DNA of 16,582 bases from contig DEWO01000109.1 of assembly GCA_002363695.1 (NCBI GenBank), positions 1 through 16,582 on the forward strand, given 5' to 3'. Position numbers and translations under genes: made by a program. The notes below the pieces were generated by a model. That model was not told where the DNA came from. It saw nothing but the letters and a program-made list of their open reading frames with translations, and searched no databases. The first letter of the stretch is position 1, and every line of letters starts with the position of its first letter. Shown piece after piece: positions 1 to 11,700 of the stretch. The DNA is from Prevotella sp. UBA3208. Its GTDB lineage: Bacteria > Bacteroidota > Bacteroidia > Bacteroidales > Bacteroidaceae.

Positions 1-496
1 CATCTGCCACATGGCTCAGCGTCCCTCACGCCGTAGCGCTAACGACAGCCGCTGGCAGGTTTCTCAGAACCTGCAACTCGTGATGCTCGCCCACTATATT
101 GCTGACACCAAGGCGCGCAAGAAGGAACTGGAACACGTGATGTACACGGAGGCAGGTTGGGCACTGGGCCGCAATCCCGGCAACATCGTAGAAATGACAG
201 GATTGGGCGAACGTCATATTACTGACTGTTACTCCACAGGTCGCAATGACGGTGAACCTGAAACCCATCCGGGACAGACGCCCTTCAATGGCACAGAGAC
301 TTGGTCGCCAGGCCATAATGGCGGCGATGCCAGAATCTTGACAGACCGCATGTATCCTTCATGGAAGGATGGCGGTTGGCCTCGTCAGGAGTCGTATTTC
401 AATCAACGTTATTTCTGGGTGAACGGAGAATTCACCCCACGAGAGACGATGCGTGGTAAGATGGCCCTGCTGGGCTATCTCTATGCTATCAGATAG
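1..496 (+). CDS. C-terminal fragment of a glycoside hydrolase, probably GH9-like (5' partial)
   Basis: The frame is open from the left edge (first whole codon at base 2) to TAG at 494-496, so about 164 residues of a longer protein are visible; the ATG at 11 is an internal Met. The fragment has the look of the last helices of an (alpha/alpha)6-barrel glycosidase. It carries a segment GWALGRNPGN, which resembles the 'LGRNP' helix of GH9 enzymes, then a Gly/His/Pro-rich loop (GRNDGEPETHPGQTPF), and a final stretch NGEFTPRETMRGKMALLGYL that sits where GH9 enzymes have their C-terminal catalytic Glu helix. The GH9 match is from memory of family patterns and is not a clean fit to the classical GH9 signature; another six-hairpin glycosidase is possible. 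Signal peptide and N-terminal domains would lie outside the window. Its stop overlaps the convergent phosphatase gene by 8 bp. It may belong to a separate glucan or xyloglucan locus upstream. Confidence 0.55.
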   Translation, partial: ICHMAQRPSRRSANDSRWQVSQNLQLVMLAHYIADTKARKKELEHVMYTEAGWALGRNPGNIVEMTGLGERHITDCYSTGRNDGEPETHPGQTPFNGTETWSPGHNGGDARILTDRMYPSWKDGGWPRQESYFNQRYFWVNGEFTPRETMRGKMALLGYLYAIR

Positions 497-2522
497 TCAC
501 GACGAGCATGGTCATATCATTCTTCTGCTGTGCGCCGGCTGTATAGCTGCGCACAGCTTTTATCATGTGCCCAGCAAAGCCCTCTGGTGTCGGGTCAAGT
601 TTGAAGGCCTGAAGTGCTGCACCCCGCAAGGCTTTCTCTCCAAACGGCTTTCCTGTCGCATTTTCTGCCGATGACATACCATCCGTGAAAAGGAAAAACA
701 ACTGACCACGGGTGAGAGTCGTCTCCTGAGCGGTATAGAGCGTGTCTGCTTGTTCTCCCACCATCTTGCCCGTCTCGCATGGAACCTGACTCACCTCCAT
801 ATCCATCAGCAACGGGATATTCAGGCCTGCATTACAGTAAACCAATTGTCCTGTCTGCAGGTTTAGTTCACCCACAAAGAGTTTCAGTCGTCGGTCCTCA
901 TACTGACTCATGGCAGAGTTGATAGCCGCCATCATCTTTTCAGGCGACATTCCCAGCACCGCCAATGAACGGAACTGGGCACCAGCCATTGCCATCGTAA
1001 CGGCATTCTGCACACCATCACCTACCGTGTTGCCGATGCAGAAGAAAAGATGTTCACCATGTATCTGAGTCTCACAGAGGTCACTGCCAGTCATCTGCCC
1101 AGGCTCCAACTGTGAGAACACGGTCTGAAGCTTGCGCGGAGCCTGTTCTTCAGGCATGATAGAACGACGAATAGCAGTAGCAATGCGCTGCTCTGTCTCT
1201 CCACGTTCCTTAACGGAGGTGGCCTCCTCCAACTGCTCATAGGCCGTCTTCAGATTCTCGTGGGAGCGTTTCAGTCTGTAACCAGCCCTGCCTCGCATAA
1301 AGCCAACATACAAGAAGGCCAGGAACAACAGTGCAACGAAGCCAAACATCAGATAATAGCGCTGTTGTGAGGCCTTAGCTTCGCTTTCGCCCAGTTCTTC
1401 AACCTTCTTCAAGACCACAGCCTGCTCTTCAGCATCAAGACGATCTGCCAAGCCAAAGGCTATCGGCAACGAGTCGCAGATGACACGGCTGACAGCCAGC
1501 GCAGAATCTCTGCGGCCTGCCAAGAGGTTGGCCTGGTATTTCGGTAACACCATATTCTTGATATTGTCGATAGTATAACCTCCACCTTGCTGATTTCCAA
1601 GATGGGCATCGAGACTCCGATAGTTGTCAGCAGCCTCATCCCATCGCTGGGCAGCCACCAGGTAGTCATTAGCCAGAATACGTCCCTCAGAAGTCTTGCT
1701 GAACTGCGTGGTAAGGAAAGCCTCATAAGCCTTGTTGGCATCTTCCGGCTTTTCAAGGCCCTCATAGGCCTGCGCCTGGTAGATATGGAAACGTGCCAGC
1801 TGCTTGTCAAGGTAATCCTTTCCAGCCTCCGGACGCTGTTCATATTCACTGAGCAGCTCACCGAAATGTCCTGTCCATTTCAGGGCCTCCTGATAATGTT
1901 TCGTCGTATTACATGCTACTGACATATTGATAAGTCCTGCAATCGCATCCTTATAAGATGCATCATCACGATTCTTCTGGATATTATCCAGATGTTTCTG
2001 ATAGGCTCGATCGAAGCCATCTAATGTTGCCTCGCCAGTCTTTCCGATACCAGCCTGAGAACAACCGATATAGATCAGCAGGTTCACATAGTCACTGGTC
2101 GTGTCACACTGTATAGCCTCCAGTTTTTCAGCCACAGGAACAGCCATCTTAAGTGCGCCCTCATAGTCACCTCGCACGACAAGTAAGTTTGCCAACCTAC
2201 TTGCAGTCTTGGCATACGTGTCATAGTCCTTGGTGTCGGCGGCCGCCCGCAGGGAAGTCTGCCAGTAGAATTCAGCCATCCGCAACTTTTTCTGACGGTC
2301 GCAGGCATAGCCGCGCCAATAATAAGCTTTTGCTTGCGAGAGTTGGCCAATGCTTTCCAAGCTATCCGCTTGTCTGACGAGTCCACTATAGTCTCGTGAC
2401 TTATAGGCACGTTCCATCAGTTCATCACCATCTCCGCTCTGATTCTGCTTGCCACACGCAATGGCGATTATCATCGTTACTACGACAATGGTCCAAAGTC
2501 CAGCTTTTCTCATATCAATCAT
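489..2522 (-). CDS. Membrane-anchored TPR protein with SpoIIE/PP2C-type phosphatase domain
   Basis: This 677-residue protein begins with a hydrophobic N-terminus (residues 5-22) ending in a weak lipobox-like IAIAC (Cys23). A long helical region follows (about 35-370) with TPR-like motifs such as AKAYYWRGYA and YQEALKW. A transmembrane helix lies at about 390-408, a short coiled coil at about 415-450, and a C-terminal SpoIIE-type PP2C domain at about 450-677. The layout suggests an extracytoplasmic TPR sensor controlling a cytoplasmic Ser/Thr phosphatase, as in partner-switching regulation. Of the four usual metal-binding Asp positions, Asp481 (GSD), Asp614 (FTDGM) and Asp669 (NDMT) are present. 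The second, normally GDVSGKG, reads GNTVGDG, with Asn498 in place of Asp, so activity is doubtful. The start is the ATG at 2520-2522, just downstream of a good promoter; Met4 is an alternative. No anti-sigma or STAS partner is nearby, so its target is unknown. It does not look like part of the xylan locus. Confidence 0.85.
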   Translation of the reverse strand: MIDMRKAGLWTIVVVTMIIAIACGKQNQSGDGDELMERAYKSRDYSGLVRQADSLESIGQLSQAKAYYWRGYACDRQKKLRMAEFYWQTSLRAAADTKDYDTYAKTASRLANLLVVRGDYEGALKMAVPVAEKLEAIQCDTTSDYVNLLIYIGCSQAGIGKTGEATLDGFDRAYQKHLDNIQKNRDDASYKDAIAGLINMSVACNTTKHYQEALKWTGHFGELLSEYEQRPEAGKDYLDKQLARFHIYQAQAYEGLEKPEDANKAYEAFLTTQFSKTSEGRILANDYLVAAQRWDEAADNYRSLDAHLGNQQGGGYTIDNIKNMVLPKYQANLLAGRRDSALAVSRVICDSLPIAFGLADRLDAEEQAVVLKKVEELGESEAKASQQRYYLMFGFVALLFLAFLYVGFMRGRAGYRLKRSHENLKTAYEQLEEATSVKERGETEQRIATAIRRSIMPEEQAPRKLQTVFSQLEPGQMTGSDLCETQIHGEHLFFCIGNTVGDGVQNAVTMAMAGAQFRSLAVLGMSPEKMMAAINSAMSQYEDRRLKLFVGELNLQTGQLVYCNAGLNIPLLMDMEVSQVPCETGKMVGEQADTLYTAQETTLTRGQLFFLFTDGMSSAENATGKPFGEKALRGAALQAFKLDPTPEGFAGHMIKAVRSYTAGAQQKNDMTMLVVTI

Positions 2523-2544
2523 TGTTCAGTTAATAAATATGCCG

Positions 2545-2576
2545 CAAAGATAACAAAAAAAGAATATCAAACCAAA
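2545..2576 (-). promoter_or_regulatory. Promoter of the phosphatase gene
   Basis: Read on the minus strand, 2552-2545 is TATCTTTG, an exact match to the Bacteroidetes -7 consensus TAnnTTTG. A TTTG at 2576-2573 serves as the -33 element, with a 20-bp spacer. The start codon lies 22 bp downstream of the -7 element, which leaves a short leader. This is the only promoter in the window with both elements, which suggests expression without a dedicated activator. Confidence 0.7.
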
Positions 2577-2585
2577 CTTTTTTGA

Positions 2586-4643
<2,058 letters not shown>

Positions 4644-4671
4644 GCAGCTTTAGGCAATTTTAAACATTCCC

Positions 4672-7600
4672 ATGAGAGCTATCAAACAGAGAAATTGCAT
4701 CTTAATCCTCTTGACATTTATGTCAATGTTAGGATATGCGCGCACAAGTGGTATCCTGTATCCAGGCAGCCTGATGTCGAGCAGCGATGTCACTTGTCTC
4801 TGTCAAGATCAGTACGGCTATATCTGGATAGGCACCACCTATGGGCTGAACCGATTCGACGGCTATCGTTTCTATAGCTACCGACACAATAGCAGCGATA
4901 CCGGGTCGCTGCCGCAGAACGATGTATGCTCTCTGTTCTGCGACAGCGAAGGCCACTTATGGGTCGGCACGGGGAATGCCATCTCTAAGTATGATTTCAC
5001 CCGAAACCGCTTCGTCCAGATACCTTTCCCCGGCAATATCCATCCACGCGTCAACAGCATTATGGAATCAAAGCGAGGCGACATTCTCATCGGCACTGCC
5101 GGCACTGGTGTCTTCGTTGTCAGAAAGGGATCTGACAAGATCGTGGCGGAAAGCAGGCTGATGCAGTTGGTAAAGGACAATTTCCTTAGCCGTCTCTTCG
5201 AGGACAGCGACGGATATCTGTGGTGTAAGGGAAGATTTGATGACTTCTATAGAATCGACTATCAGAACGGGCAGGCTACTAAGGCCAAAAAGTTCTCACT
5301 TTCCTTGGGACCACTGCAACAATTCCTAACCGATAGCAGCAACAGGCTCCTGGCCGTTTTTCCAAAGCGAATCATGCGTTTCGAGAAGACAGATGAGATT
5401 TGGAAAGACGCTGGTCTCTCTACGGAAAGCATAGTAGGCGAGGTGGACATGTCGTCAGCCATGCTCAGCAAGCAAGGTTGTCTCTACATAGGCACCACCG
5501 GGAATGGCGTTTATACATTCCCCAAGGGTCAGTCAGCGCCGCAGTCAATAGACTTCTCCGACAAATTCTTCCAGCTTTCCGAGTCATCGACGACCGCTTT
5601 GATGGAGGACCGTTCCGGAAACGTGTGGACAGGCTGTTTCAGAAAAGGTGTGGTACTGCTTAACCATCAGCAGAATGCATTCCGCAGCTGGACTTTCTCA
5701 CCACTGAACGGCTCATTAAGCAATGCCCAGATATCCTCGATGGCGATAGACGACAACGGACGTATCTGGTGTACAGTATGGAACAAGGGGCTCTATCGCT
5801 TCAACGGCAAAGGCGAGGTTTCTGCCGCCGCGTCGGCACCCCGGGGGGCCAGCCTCATCTGTCAGGGCAAAGACGGCACATTCTGGCTCGGGGCTGAGAA
5901 AGGGCTCTATAGATACGACCCTCTATCGGGAAGCGCACAATTGGTCTGGGCTTCTTCAGAGTGGGTCAACGCAATAGCCGAGACCGACAGATGGTTGTTC
6001 ATTTCAGAATTCGGTAAAGGATTTGTAAGATATGACAAGACCACCGGCGAAGCCCGGCAATATGACACACACACCAACGGAAACAAGGGCCGGCTATGCA
6101 ACAACTGGGTAAACGGCATGATCATCGACAGCCGGGGCGACTTGTGGATACCGACGGCACGGGGACTCTCCTGCTTGAATCTGAACAACGATAGTTTCAA
6201 CAGCTATGGATGGGAGGCGCTGCTCGACACGATTGCCAGCGTTACGGTCTGTGAGAATGCCAAGGGCAACATCATCATTGGGACACTGGCCGGCATATAC
6301 ATCTACGACCGCCAGCAGCGCAAGGTCTTCCCCCACCCGTATGCCAAGGCGCTCTGCGACACAAGAATCTGCAGCATAGTATGCGATGAGGATGACAACC
6401 TCTGGATCAGCACCCCGATAGGCCTCTGGCAATACGATGCCAGCGAAAAGGAGCTGATAGCCTACAATACAGGGAACGGCCAGGCAACCACCGAGTATGC
6501 CAACGCCCTTTCTCTGCATGGCAAGGACGGACTGATCGGATTTGGCATCAACGACGGGGTTACGCTGTTCTATCCGCGCGACATCAAGAACAGCCTCAAG
6601 GAGATTGGGAAGGTGTACGTTACAGACATCAACGTCAACGGGCACTGGGCATCTCCCCAGAGCGAGCGCATCACAATCCCATACGAGGAGAACTCCTTCA
6701 CCATCAGCTTCTCCCTGCTCGACTACAAGGGCGCGGAGAACGTCTCTTATGAGTACCGTCTGAACGGAAGCGACTGGCAACCAAACATCAATGAGAACAA
6801 TACCTTCACGTTCAATCGCGTGCGGCCAGGCACGTACAACTTAGAGGTAAGGGCAAAATATGGAGGCCATTACTCAGCCGAAAATGCAGCGGTGACGATT
6901 GTCGTCCAGTCGCCTTGGTACATCAGCCCGCTAGCCTATTGCTGCTATGCACTCTTTGTGGCAGCCCTAATTGTTGCAGCCATCAGATATTATACCTATA
7001 TGAAACGGATGGAGCTAGACGACGAGAAGATGAAGTTCCTTATGAACGCCACCCACGACATCCGTTCCCCGCTCACACTGATCCTGGGTCCGTTGGCAAA
7101 GCTCAAGGATACGGTCAACGACGAAAAAAGCAAATCCTACCTCGACACCATTGACCGTAATGCACAGCGCCTGGTGCTGCTGGTCAACCAGATCCTCGAC
7201 GAACGGAAGGTTGACAAGAAGCAGATGCAGCTCCATTGCAGGGAGACTGAGATGGTGGGCTTCGTCAGCAGCATCTGTAAACTTTATCAGTATAGCGCCA
7301 CCCAGCGCGGCATCACCTTCACACTGGAGCACGACAAGGACTACCTGATGGCATGGATAGATAGGACGAATTTCGACAAGGTCATCTCCAACCTACTCTC
7401 CAATGCCTTCAAGTACACCTTCGACGGTGGGGAGGTTATCGTGTCTGTCAGAGAACATGATAACCGCATGGAAATCGAGGTAACCGACAACGGTATCGGC
7501 ATCAAGGACGAGGACATGAACCATCTCTTCGACCGTTTCTATCAAGGTAGGAACGATGCTGCCATCGGCATGCAGGGCACTGGTATCGGCCTTAACCTGA

Positions 7601-8550
7601 GCCGCTCGATAGTGGAGCTTCACGGAGGAAAGATCAAGGCCCACCACCGCACAGACGGGCAAAGCGGCACTTCGTTTACCGTCGCCATCCCGCTAGGCAA
7701 CAAGCACCTGAAACCAGAACAGATCCTTACAGACAGTCCGGCACGGCATGTACTGTCGGAAAACAACGGCAGGCATACTTACAGCGATACAAACATCCTG
7801 ATTGTAGATGACGATACAGAGATAGCCGACTACATCATCGGGGAACTGGGAAGCCGCTACCATTTCTCCCATTGTCCCAATGGCAAGGAGGCCATGAAGG
7901 AACTGCTCTCCCGGCCATACGACATTGTCATCAGCGATGTGATGATGCCGGAGATGGACGGTATCTCCCTACTCAAGCAGATCAAGGGCAACCCCAACAC
8001 CAGCGACCTGCCCGTAATACTGCTCACCTCAAAGTCGGAAATCAGCGACAAACTCGAAGGTCTGAAGAAGGGTGCCGATGCCTATATCGCCAAGCCCTTC
8101 AACATGGAAGAGCTGCATATCCAGATCGACAACCTCATTGACAACGTACGCCGACTCCGCGGCAAGTTCAGCGGTGCATCCTCGCAGAACGAACGGATAG
8201 AAAACATTAAGGTGAAGAGCAACAACGATGTGCTGATGGAGCGCATCATGAAGTCAGTCAATGCCAGACTGTCGGACCCGGAGTTCAATGTTGACCAGCT
8301 CGCCGCTGACGTAGGACTTAGCCGAGCCCAGCTACATCGGAAGATGAAGGAAATGACAGGCATCCCGACAGGTAAATTCCTGCGCAACCTGCGCATGGAA
8401 CAGGCAGCCCGACTCATCAAGGAAGGAAAAGTGAATGTCAGTCAGGTCGCCTACAGCGTCGGATTCTGCGATCAGACCCACTTCTCCACTGTTTTCAAGA
8501 ACTACTTCGGCATGTCACCTTCCGACTATGCTGACAATCAGGCCCAGTAG
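4672..8550 (+). CDS. Hybrid two-component system (HTCS) regulator of the xylan locus
   Basis: This 1292-residue protein joins sensor kinase and response regulator in one chain. A signal-like N-terminus (about 8-24) is followed by about a dozen visible propeller repeats of the form LW-G-GL-RYD (about 40-640; for example 52-63, 97-108, 403-416, 576-589), consistent with the two seven-bladed propellers of this family. A Y_Y_Y domain spans about 650-747, a transmembrane helix about 752-771, and HisKA carries His795 in NATHDIRSP. The ATPase domain has the N-box Asn907, DNGIG at 939-943 and GTGIG at 969-973. The receiver domain has Asp1089 as phospho-acceptor, Thr1119 and Lys1141. An AraC-type helix-turn-helix ends the protein (about 1195-1288). 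All key residues are present. Such proteins bind oligosaccharides in the periplasm and activate neighbouring SusCD loci; xylo-oligosaccharide as ligand is inferred from context. No promoter is visible in the 28-bp gap upstream, so it is likely co-transcribed with the esterase gene. Confidence 0.95.
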   Translation: MRAIKQRNCILILLTFMSMLGYARTSGILYPGSLMSSSDVTCLCQDQYGYIWIGTTYGLNRFDGYRFYSYRHNSSDTGSLPQNDVCSLFCDSEGHLWVGTGNAISKYDFTRNRFVQIPFPGNIHPRVNSIMESKRGDILIGTAGTGVFVVRKGSDKIVAESRLMQLVKDNFLSRLFEDSDGYLWCKGRFDDFYRIDYQNGQATKAKKFSLSLGPLQQFLTDSSNRLLAVFPKRIMRFEKTDEIWKDAGLSTESIVGEVDMSSAMLSKQGCLYIGTTGNGVYTFPKGQSAPQSIDFSDKFFQLSESSTTALMEDRSGNVWTGCFRKGVVLLNHQQNAFRSWTFSPLNGSLSNAQISSMAIDDNGRIWCTVWNKGLYRFNGKGEVSAAASAPRGASLICQGKDGTFWLGAEKGLYRYDPLSGSAQLVWASSEWVNAIAETDRWLFISEFGKGFVRYDKTTGEARQYDTHTNGNKGRLCNNWVNGMIIDSRGDLWIPTARGLSCLNLNNDSFNSYGWEALLDTIASVTVCENAKGNIIIGTLAGIYIYDRQQRKVFPHPYAKALCDTRICSIVCDEDDNLWISTPIGLWQYDASEKELIAYNTGNGQATTEYANALSLHGKDGLIGFGINDGVTLFYPRDIKNSLKEIGKVYVTDINVNGHWASPQSERITIPYEENSFTISFSLLDYKGAENVSYEYRLNGSDWQPNINENNTFTFNRVRPGTYNLEVRAKYGGHYSAENAAVTIVVQSPWYISPLAYCCYALFVAALIVAAIRYYTYMKRMELDDEKMKFLMNATHDIRSPLTLILGPLAKLKDTVNDEKSKSYLDTIDRNAQRLVLLVNQILDERKVDKKQMQLHCRETEMVGFVSSICKLYQYSATQRGITFTLEHDKDYLMAWIDRTNFDKVISNLLSNAFKYTFDGGEVIVSVREHDNRMEIEVTDNGIGIKDEDMNHLFDRFYQGRNDAAIGMQGTGIGLNLSRSIVELHGGKIKAHHRTDGQSGTSFTVAIPLGNKHLKPEQILTDSPARHVLSENNGRHTYSDTNILIVDDDTEIADYIIGELGSRYHFSHCPNGKEAMKELLSRPYDIVISDVMMPEMDGISLLKQIKGNPNTSDLPVILLTSKSEISDKLEGLKKGADAYIAKPFNMEELHIQIDNLIDNVRRLRGKFSGASSQNERIENIKVKSNNDVLMERIMKSVNARLSDPEFNVDQLAADVGLSRAQLHRKMKEMTGIPTGKFLRNLRMEQAARLIKEGKVNVSQVAYSVGFCDQTHFSTVFKNYFGMSPSDYADNQAQ

Positions 8551-8570
8551 CCTCGCACTTTATCATTTGT

Positions 8571-8606
8571 AACATGCATTTTGCGACGTATTGCAAAGTA
8601 CATGTT
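8571..8606. repeat. Imperfect inverted repeat after the HTCS gene
   Basis: Arms of 14 bp (8571-8584, AACATGCATTTTGC; 8593-8606, GCAAAGTACATGTT) flank an 8-bp spacer. As RNA they would pair with one mismatch and one G:U wobble. It starts 20 bp after the HTCS stop and ends just before the paired boxes at 8617. No strong T-tract follows, so a classical intrinsic terminator is doubtful; it could be a weak terminator ending the esterase-HTCS transcript or an operator. Confidence 0.45.
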
Positions 8607-8616
8607 TGAGTCATAC

Positions 8617-8644
8617 TGCAACAAAATCCAATTCCTATGCAACG
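8617..8644 (+). promoter_or_regulatory. Candidate regulator binding site (paired boxes) upstream of susC
   Basis: TGCAACA (8617-8623) and TGCAACG (8638-8644) share TGCAAC and start exactly 21 bp apart. The downstream box begins 38 bp before the -7 element at 8676, nearly the same geometry as at the esterase and GH10 promoters. The 14-bp spacer shares CAA at its positions 6-8 and TA at its end with the other two sites. It is probably the binding site of the HTCS AraC domain, by inference. Confidence 0.6.
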
Positions 8645-8675
8645 ATTTTCAGCATATACATACCTTGTTTTTATA

Positions 8676-8683
8676 TATCTTTG
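8676..8683 (+). promoter_or_regulatory. -7 promoter element of the susC-susD-GH115 operon
   Basis: TATCTTTG, followed by CAGC, is an exact TAnnTTTG element. No TTTG sits about 20 bp upstream. The susC start codon is at 8734, so the leader would be about 45 nt. The whole 8551-8733 interval is non-coding and holds the inverted repeat, the paired boxes and this element. Confidence 0.7.
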
Positions 8684-8733
8684 CAGCCAGAAAATATTTT
8701 TCAATTCACATTATCCAATTTAAACAACTGACA

Positions 8734-11700
8734 ATGAGAAAAAGATTATTTCTGCTACTACCCATGCTCTTGCTGAGTGTAGTTGGTGCGCTTGCACAGA
8801 ACGTGCTGCGCGGCATTGTGATTTCAGCGGCAGACGAGGAACCTGTCATCGGTGCCTCAATCGTTGAGAAAGGTACGACCAACGGAACCGTCACCAACCT
8901 GGACGGCCGTTTCCAGATCTCTGTCAAGCAGAATGCCACCATCGTGGTATCCTACATCGGCTATGTCACCAAGGAGATTACCCCGACAGGCAACGACGAG
9001 ATCAAAGTCGTATTGAGTGAAGACAACAACGTGCTCGACGATGTCGTGGTCGTTGGTTACGGAACCATGCGTAAGAGTGACGTGACGGGAGCTGTCTCAA
9101 GGGCCAACATCCAGGCTTTCGAGAAGAGTCCGAACACCAACCTGCTGCAGTCGCTGCAGGGTACAGTCCCCGGACTTAACGTCGGACAGTCCAGTTCTGC
9201 AGGCGGCAATCCCGAACTCTCTATTCGTGGTGCCAACACCATTTCTGGTAATACAAGCGTGCTCGTGATTCTTGATGGTATCATCTATACAGGTAGCCTC
9301 TCCAGTATCAACCCTGCTGATATCGAAAGCGTTGATGTGCTGAAGGATGCTTCCGCCACAGCCGTCTATGGTGCCCAGGCTGCCAATGGTGTGCTGCTCA
9401 TCACATCCAAGAAGGGTGCCAAGGGAAGAGCCAAGGTGAACTTCTCAAGCAGCTACAGCTTCCAGACACCTACTCACAAGATGCACACGATGAACCGCAA
9501 TGAGATGCTCAACTTCGACAACGAGTGTCTGTGGCAGTTCTCTAAGACAAAGGAGTCTGGCTACACACAGCAGGATCCAGCCTTCAAGCTCGCTGACCGT
9601 ATGCCAGATGCCTGGATGACCGACGATCAGGGTAATATCATCCCCGGCGACTACGACTGGTGGAACGACTTTACCCGCAATGGATACATTTGGGAGAACA
9701 AGCTGAACGTTTCTGGCGGCAGCGATGCCATGTCATACTTAATTTCATTAGGCAACACCCAGCAGCAGAACTATCTGCTCAACGATGACTACAGCCGTAA
9801 CTCTATCCGCGTCAACCTTGACATCCAGCCAGTGAAGTGGCTGAAGGCAGGTATCCAGGCTTTCGGTTCATTTGAGAACCGCGACGGACAGGAGACCTAC
9901 CTCCCCTTCCTCATCGAGTGCAGCCCCTTGACACGCCCCTATGACGAGAATGGCAACATGAACCATTACCCTGCTCACGATGCACGTGAGAACCCGTATC
10001 ATGGTTCACTGGTGGACGACTACGACCGCACTAACCAGTTCTTCGCCAATATCTATGGTGAAGTGCAGTTGCCGCTAAAGGGACTTACCTACCGCATCAA
10101 CTTTGGTAACAACTATCGCATCGGCGAGCACCACTATTCCAGCGAGTTTGCCGAAAACAGCAATGGTCAGGCTTACAAGCACCACTCTACTTATTATGAC
10201 TGGACGCTTGACAACATCGTGAACTATAATAACGACTTTGGCAAGCACACCGTCGGCGCCACGCTCGTCTATGGCGCCTCGCGCCGTAAGTACGGCTATA
10301 CGGCTGCCGATGCCAAACTCTTCCCGCGCATGACGCTCGGCTACAATTCACTGGAACTTGCTTCCACCCAGAACACCAGCTCAGACGCCTGGCTGGAGAC
10401 ACTGCTCTACCAGATGGCTCGTGTCAACTACTCCTACGACACCCGCTACATGGTGACTGCCACCGTACGTCGTGATGGCTTCTCTGGCTTCTCTTCTAAC
10501 AACAAGTCGGCTGTGTTCCCCTCTGTTGCACTTGGCTGGGTGATCTCAAACGAGAAGTGGTTCAAAGTACCTCAACTGGACTACCTGAAGCTTCGCGCTG
10601 GCTGGGGTATGAGCGGTAACCAGACCTCACGCTACTCTTCACTGGCAAAGGTTAATTCTTCCATCGGCTATATCTTCGGCGATGGTGTCTCAGGAGCCAT
10701 GCGCCAAGAGCTTGCCTCTTTGGCCAACAACGACCTGAAGTGGGAGAAGACCTCTGGCTTCAACTTTGGTCTTGACTTCGCTCTGTTCAACAACCGCATC
10801 ACTGGTAACATCGAGTACTATACCACCAAGACAAAGGATCTGCTCTACGCAGTTCAGATTCCTTCTATCACAGGTTTCACCTCTATCATGTCCAATGTCG
10901 GCGAAATCCAAAACAATGGTTTTGAAATCACCATCAACACGCGTAACATCCAGACCAAGGACTTCGAGTGGACCTCTATGTTCAACCTCTCTACGAATAG
11001 CAATAAGATCAACAAGCTGTCAGGTCTCGATACAAACGGCGATGGCCAGGAAGATGACCTCACTTCCTCTTCACTGTTCATCGGCGAGTCGCTCTCCGCT
11101 ATCTACGACTATACCATCGACGGTATCTGGCAGGTGGGTGACAATATCCCCGAAGGTTATCATCCAGGAAACTACCGCATCGTGGATATCAACAACGACG
11201 GCAAGATCGATGAGAACGACCGCAGCATCATCGGTAAGGCAGATCCTTCTGTCCGCATGGGCTTGCTGAACAGTTTCAAGTACAAGGGCTTCACCCTGAG
11301 TTTCTTCCTCAATGCCGTTCTTGGTGGCAGCAAGAGCTTCCAGGGTAAGAACTCCTTCGCCGAGCTAGTCAATGATAACACCCTGCGCCACAATCGACTG
11401 ACAGAGCAGGTTGATAACTTCTGGACGCCCTCCAATACCAGTGGTATCTATGCCCTCTACAATGCTAACCCGGCCATTAATCCTTTCCGTTACGAGAACC
11501 GCTCATTCCTCCGCCTGCAGGACATCACCCTCTCTTACGACCTGCCCCGCCAGTGGATGCAGGCAATCCGTATTGACGGCATCAACATTTATGTGAGTGG
11601 TAAAAACCTGCTGACCTTCTCTGGTTGGCACGGATGGGATCCTGAGCCCAACATTACCTATCAGGACATTAACGGTCAGAACCGAATGACCGGTAGCGGC

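Noticed and set aside
8581..8733. N-terminal extension of the SusC protein by 51 residues
   Set aside because: The extension runs through the paired boxes and the TATCTTTG promoter element, and it would place the clear signal peptide internally. The ATG at 8734 is preferred.
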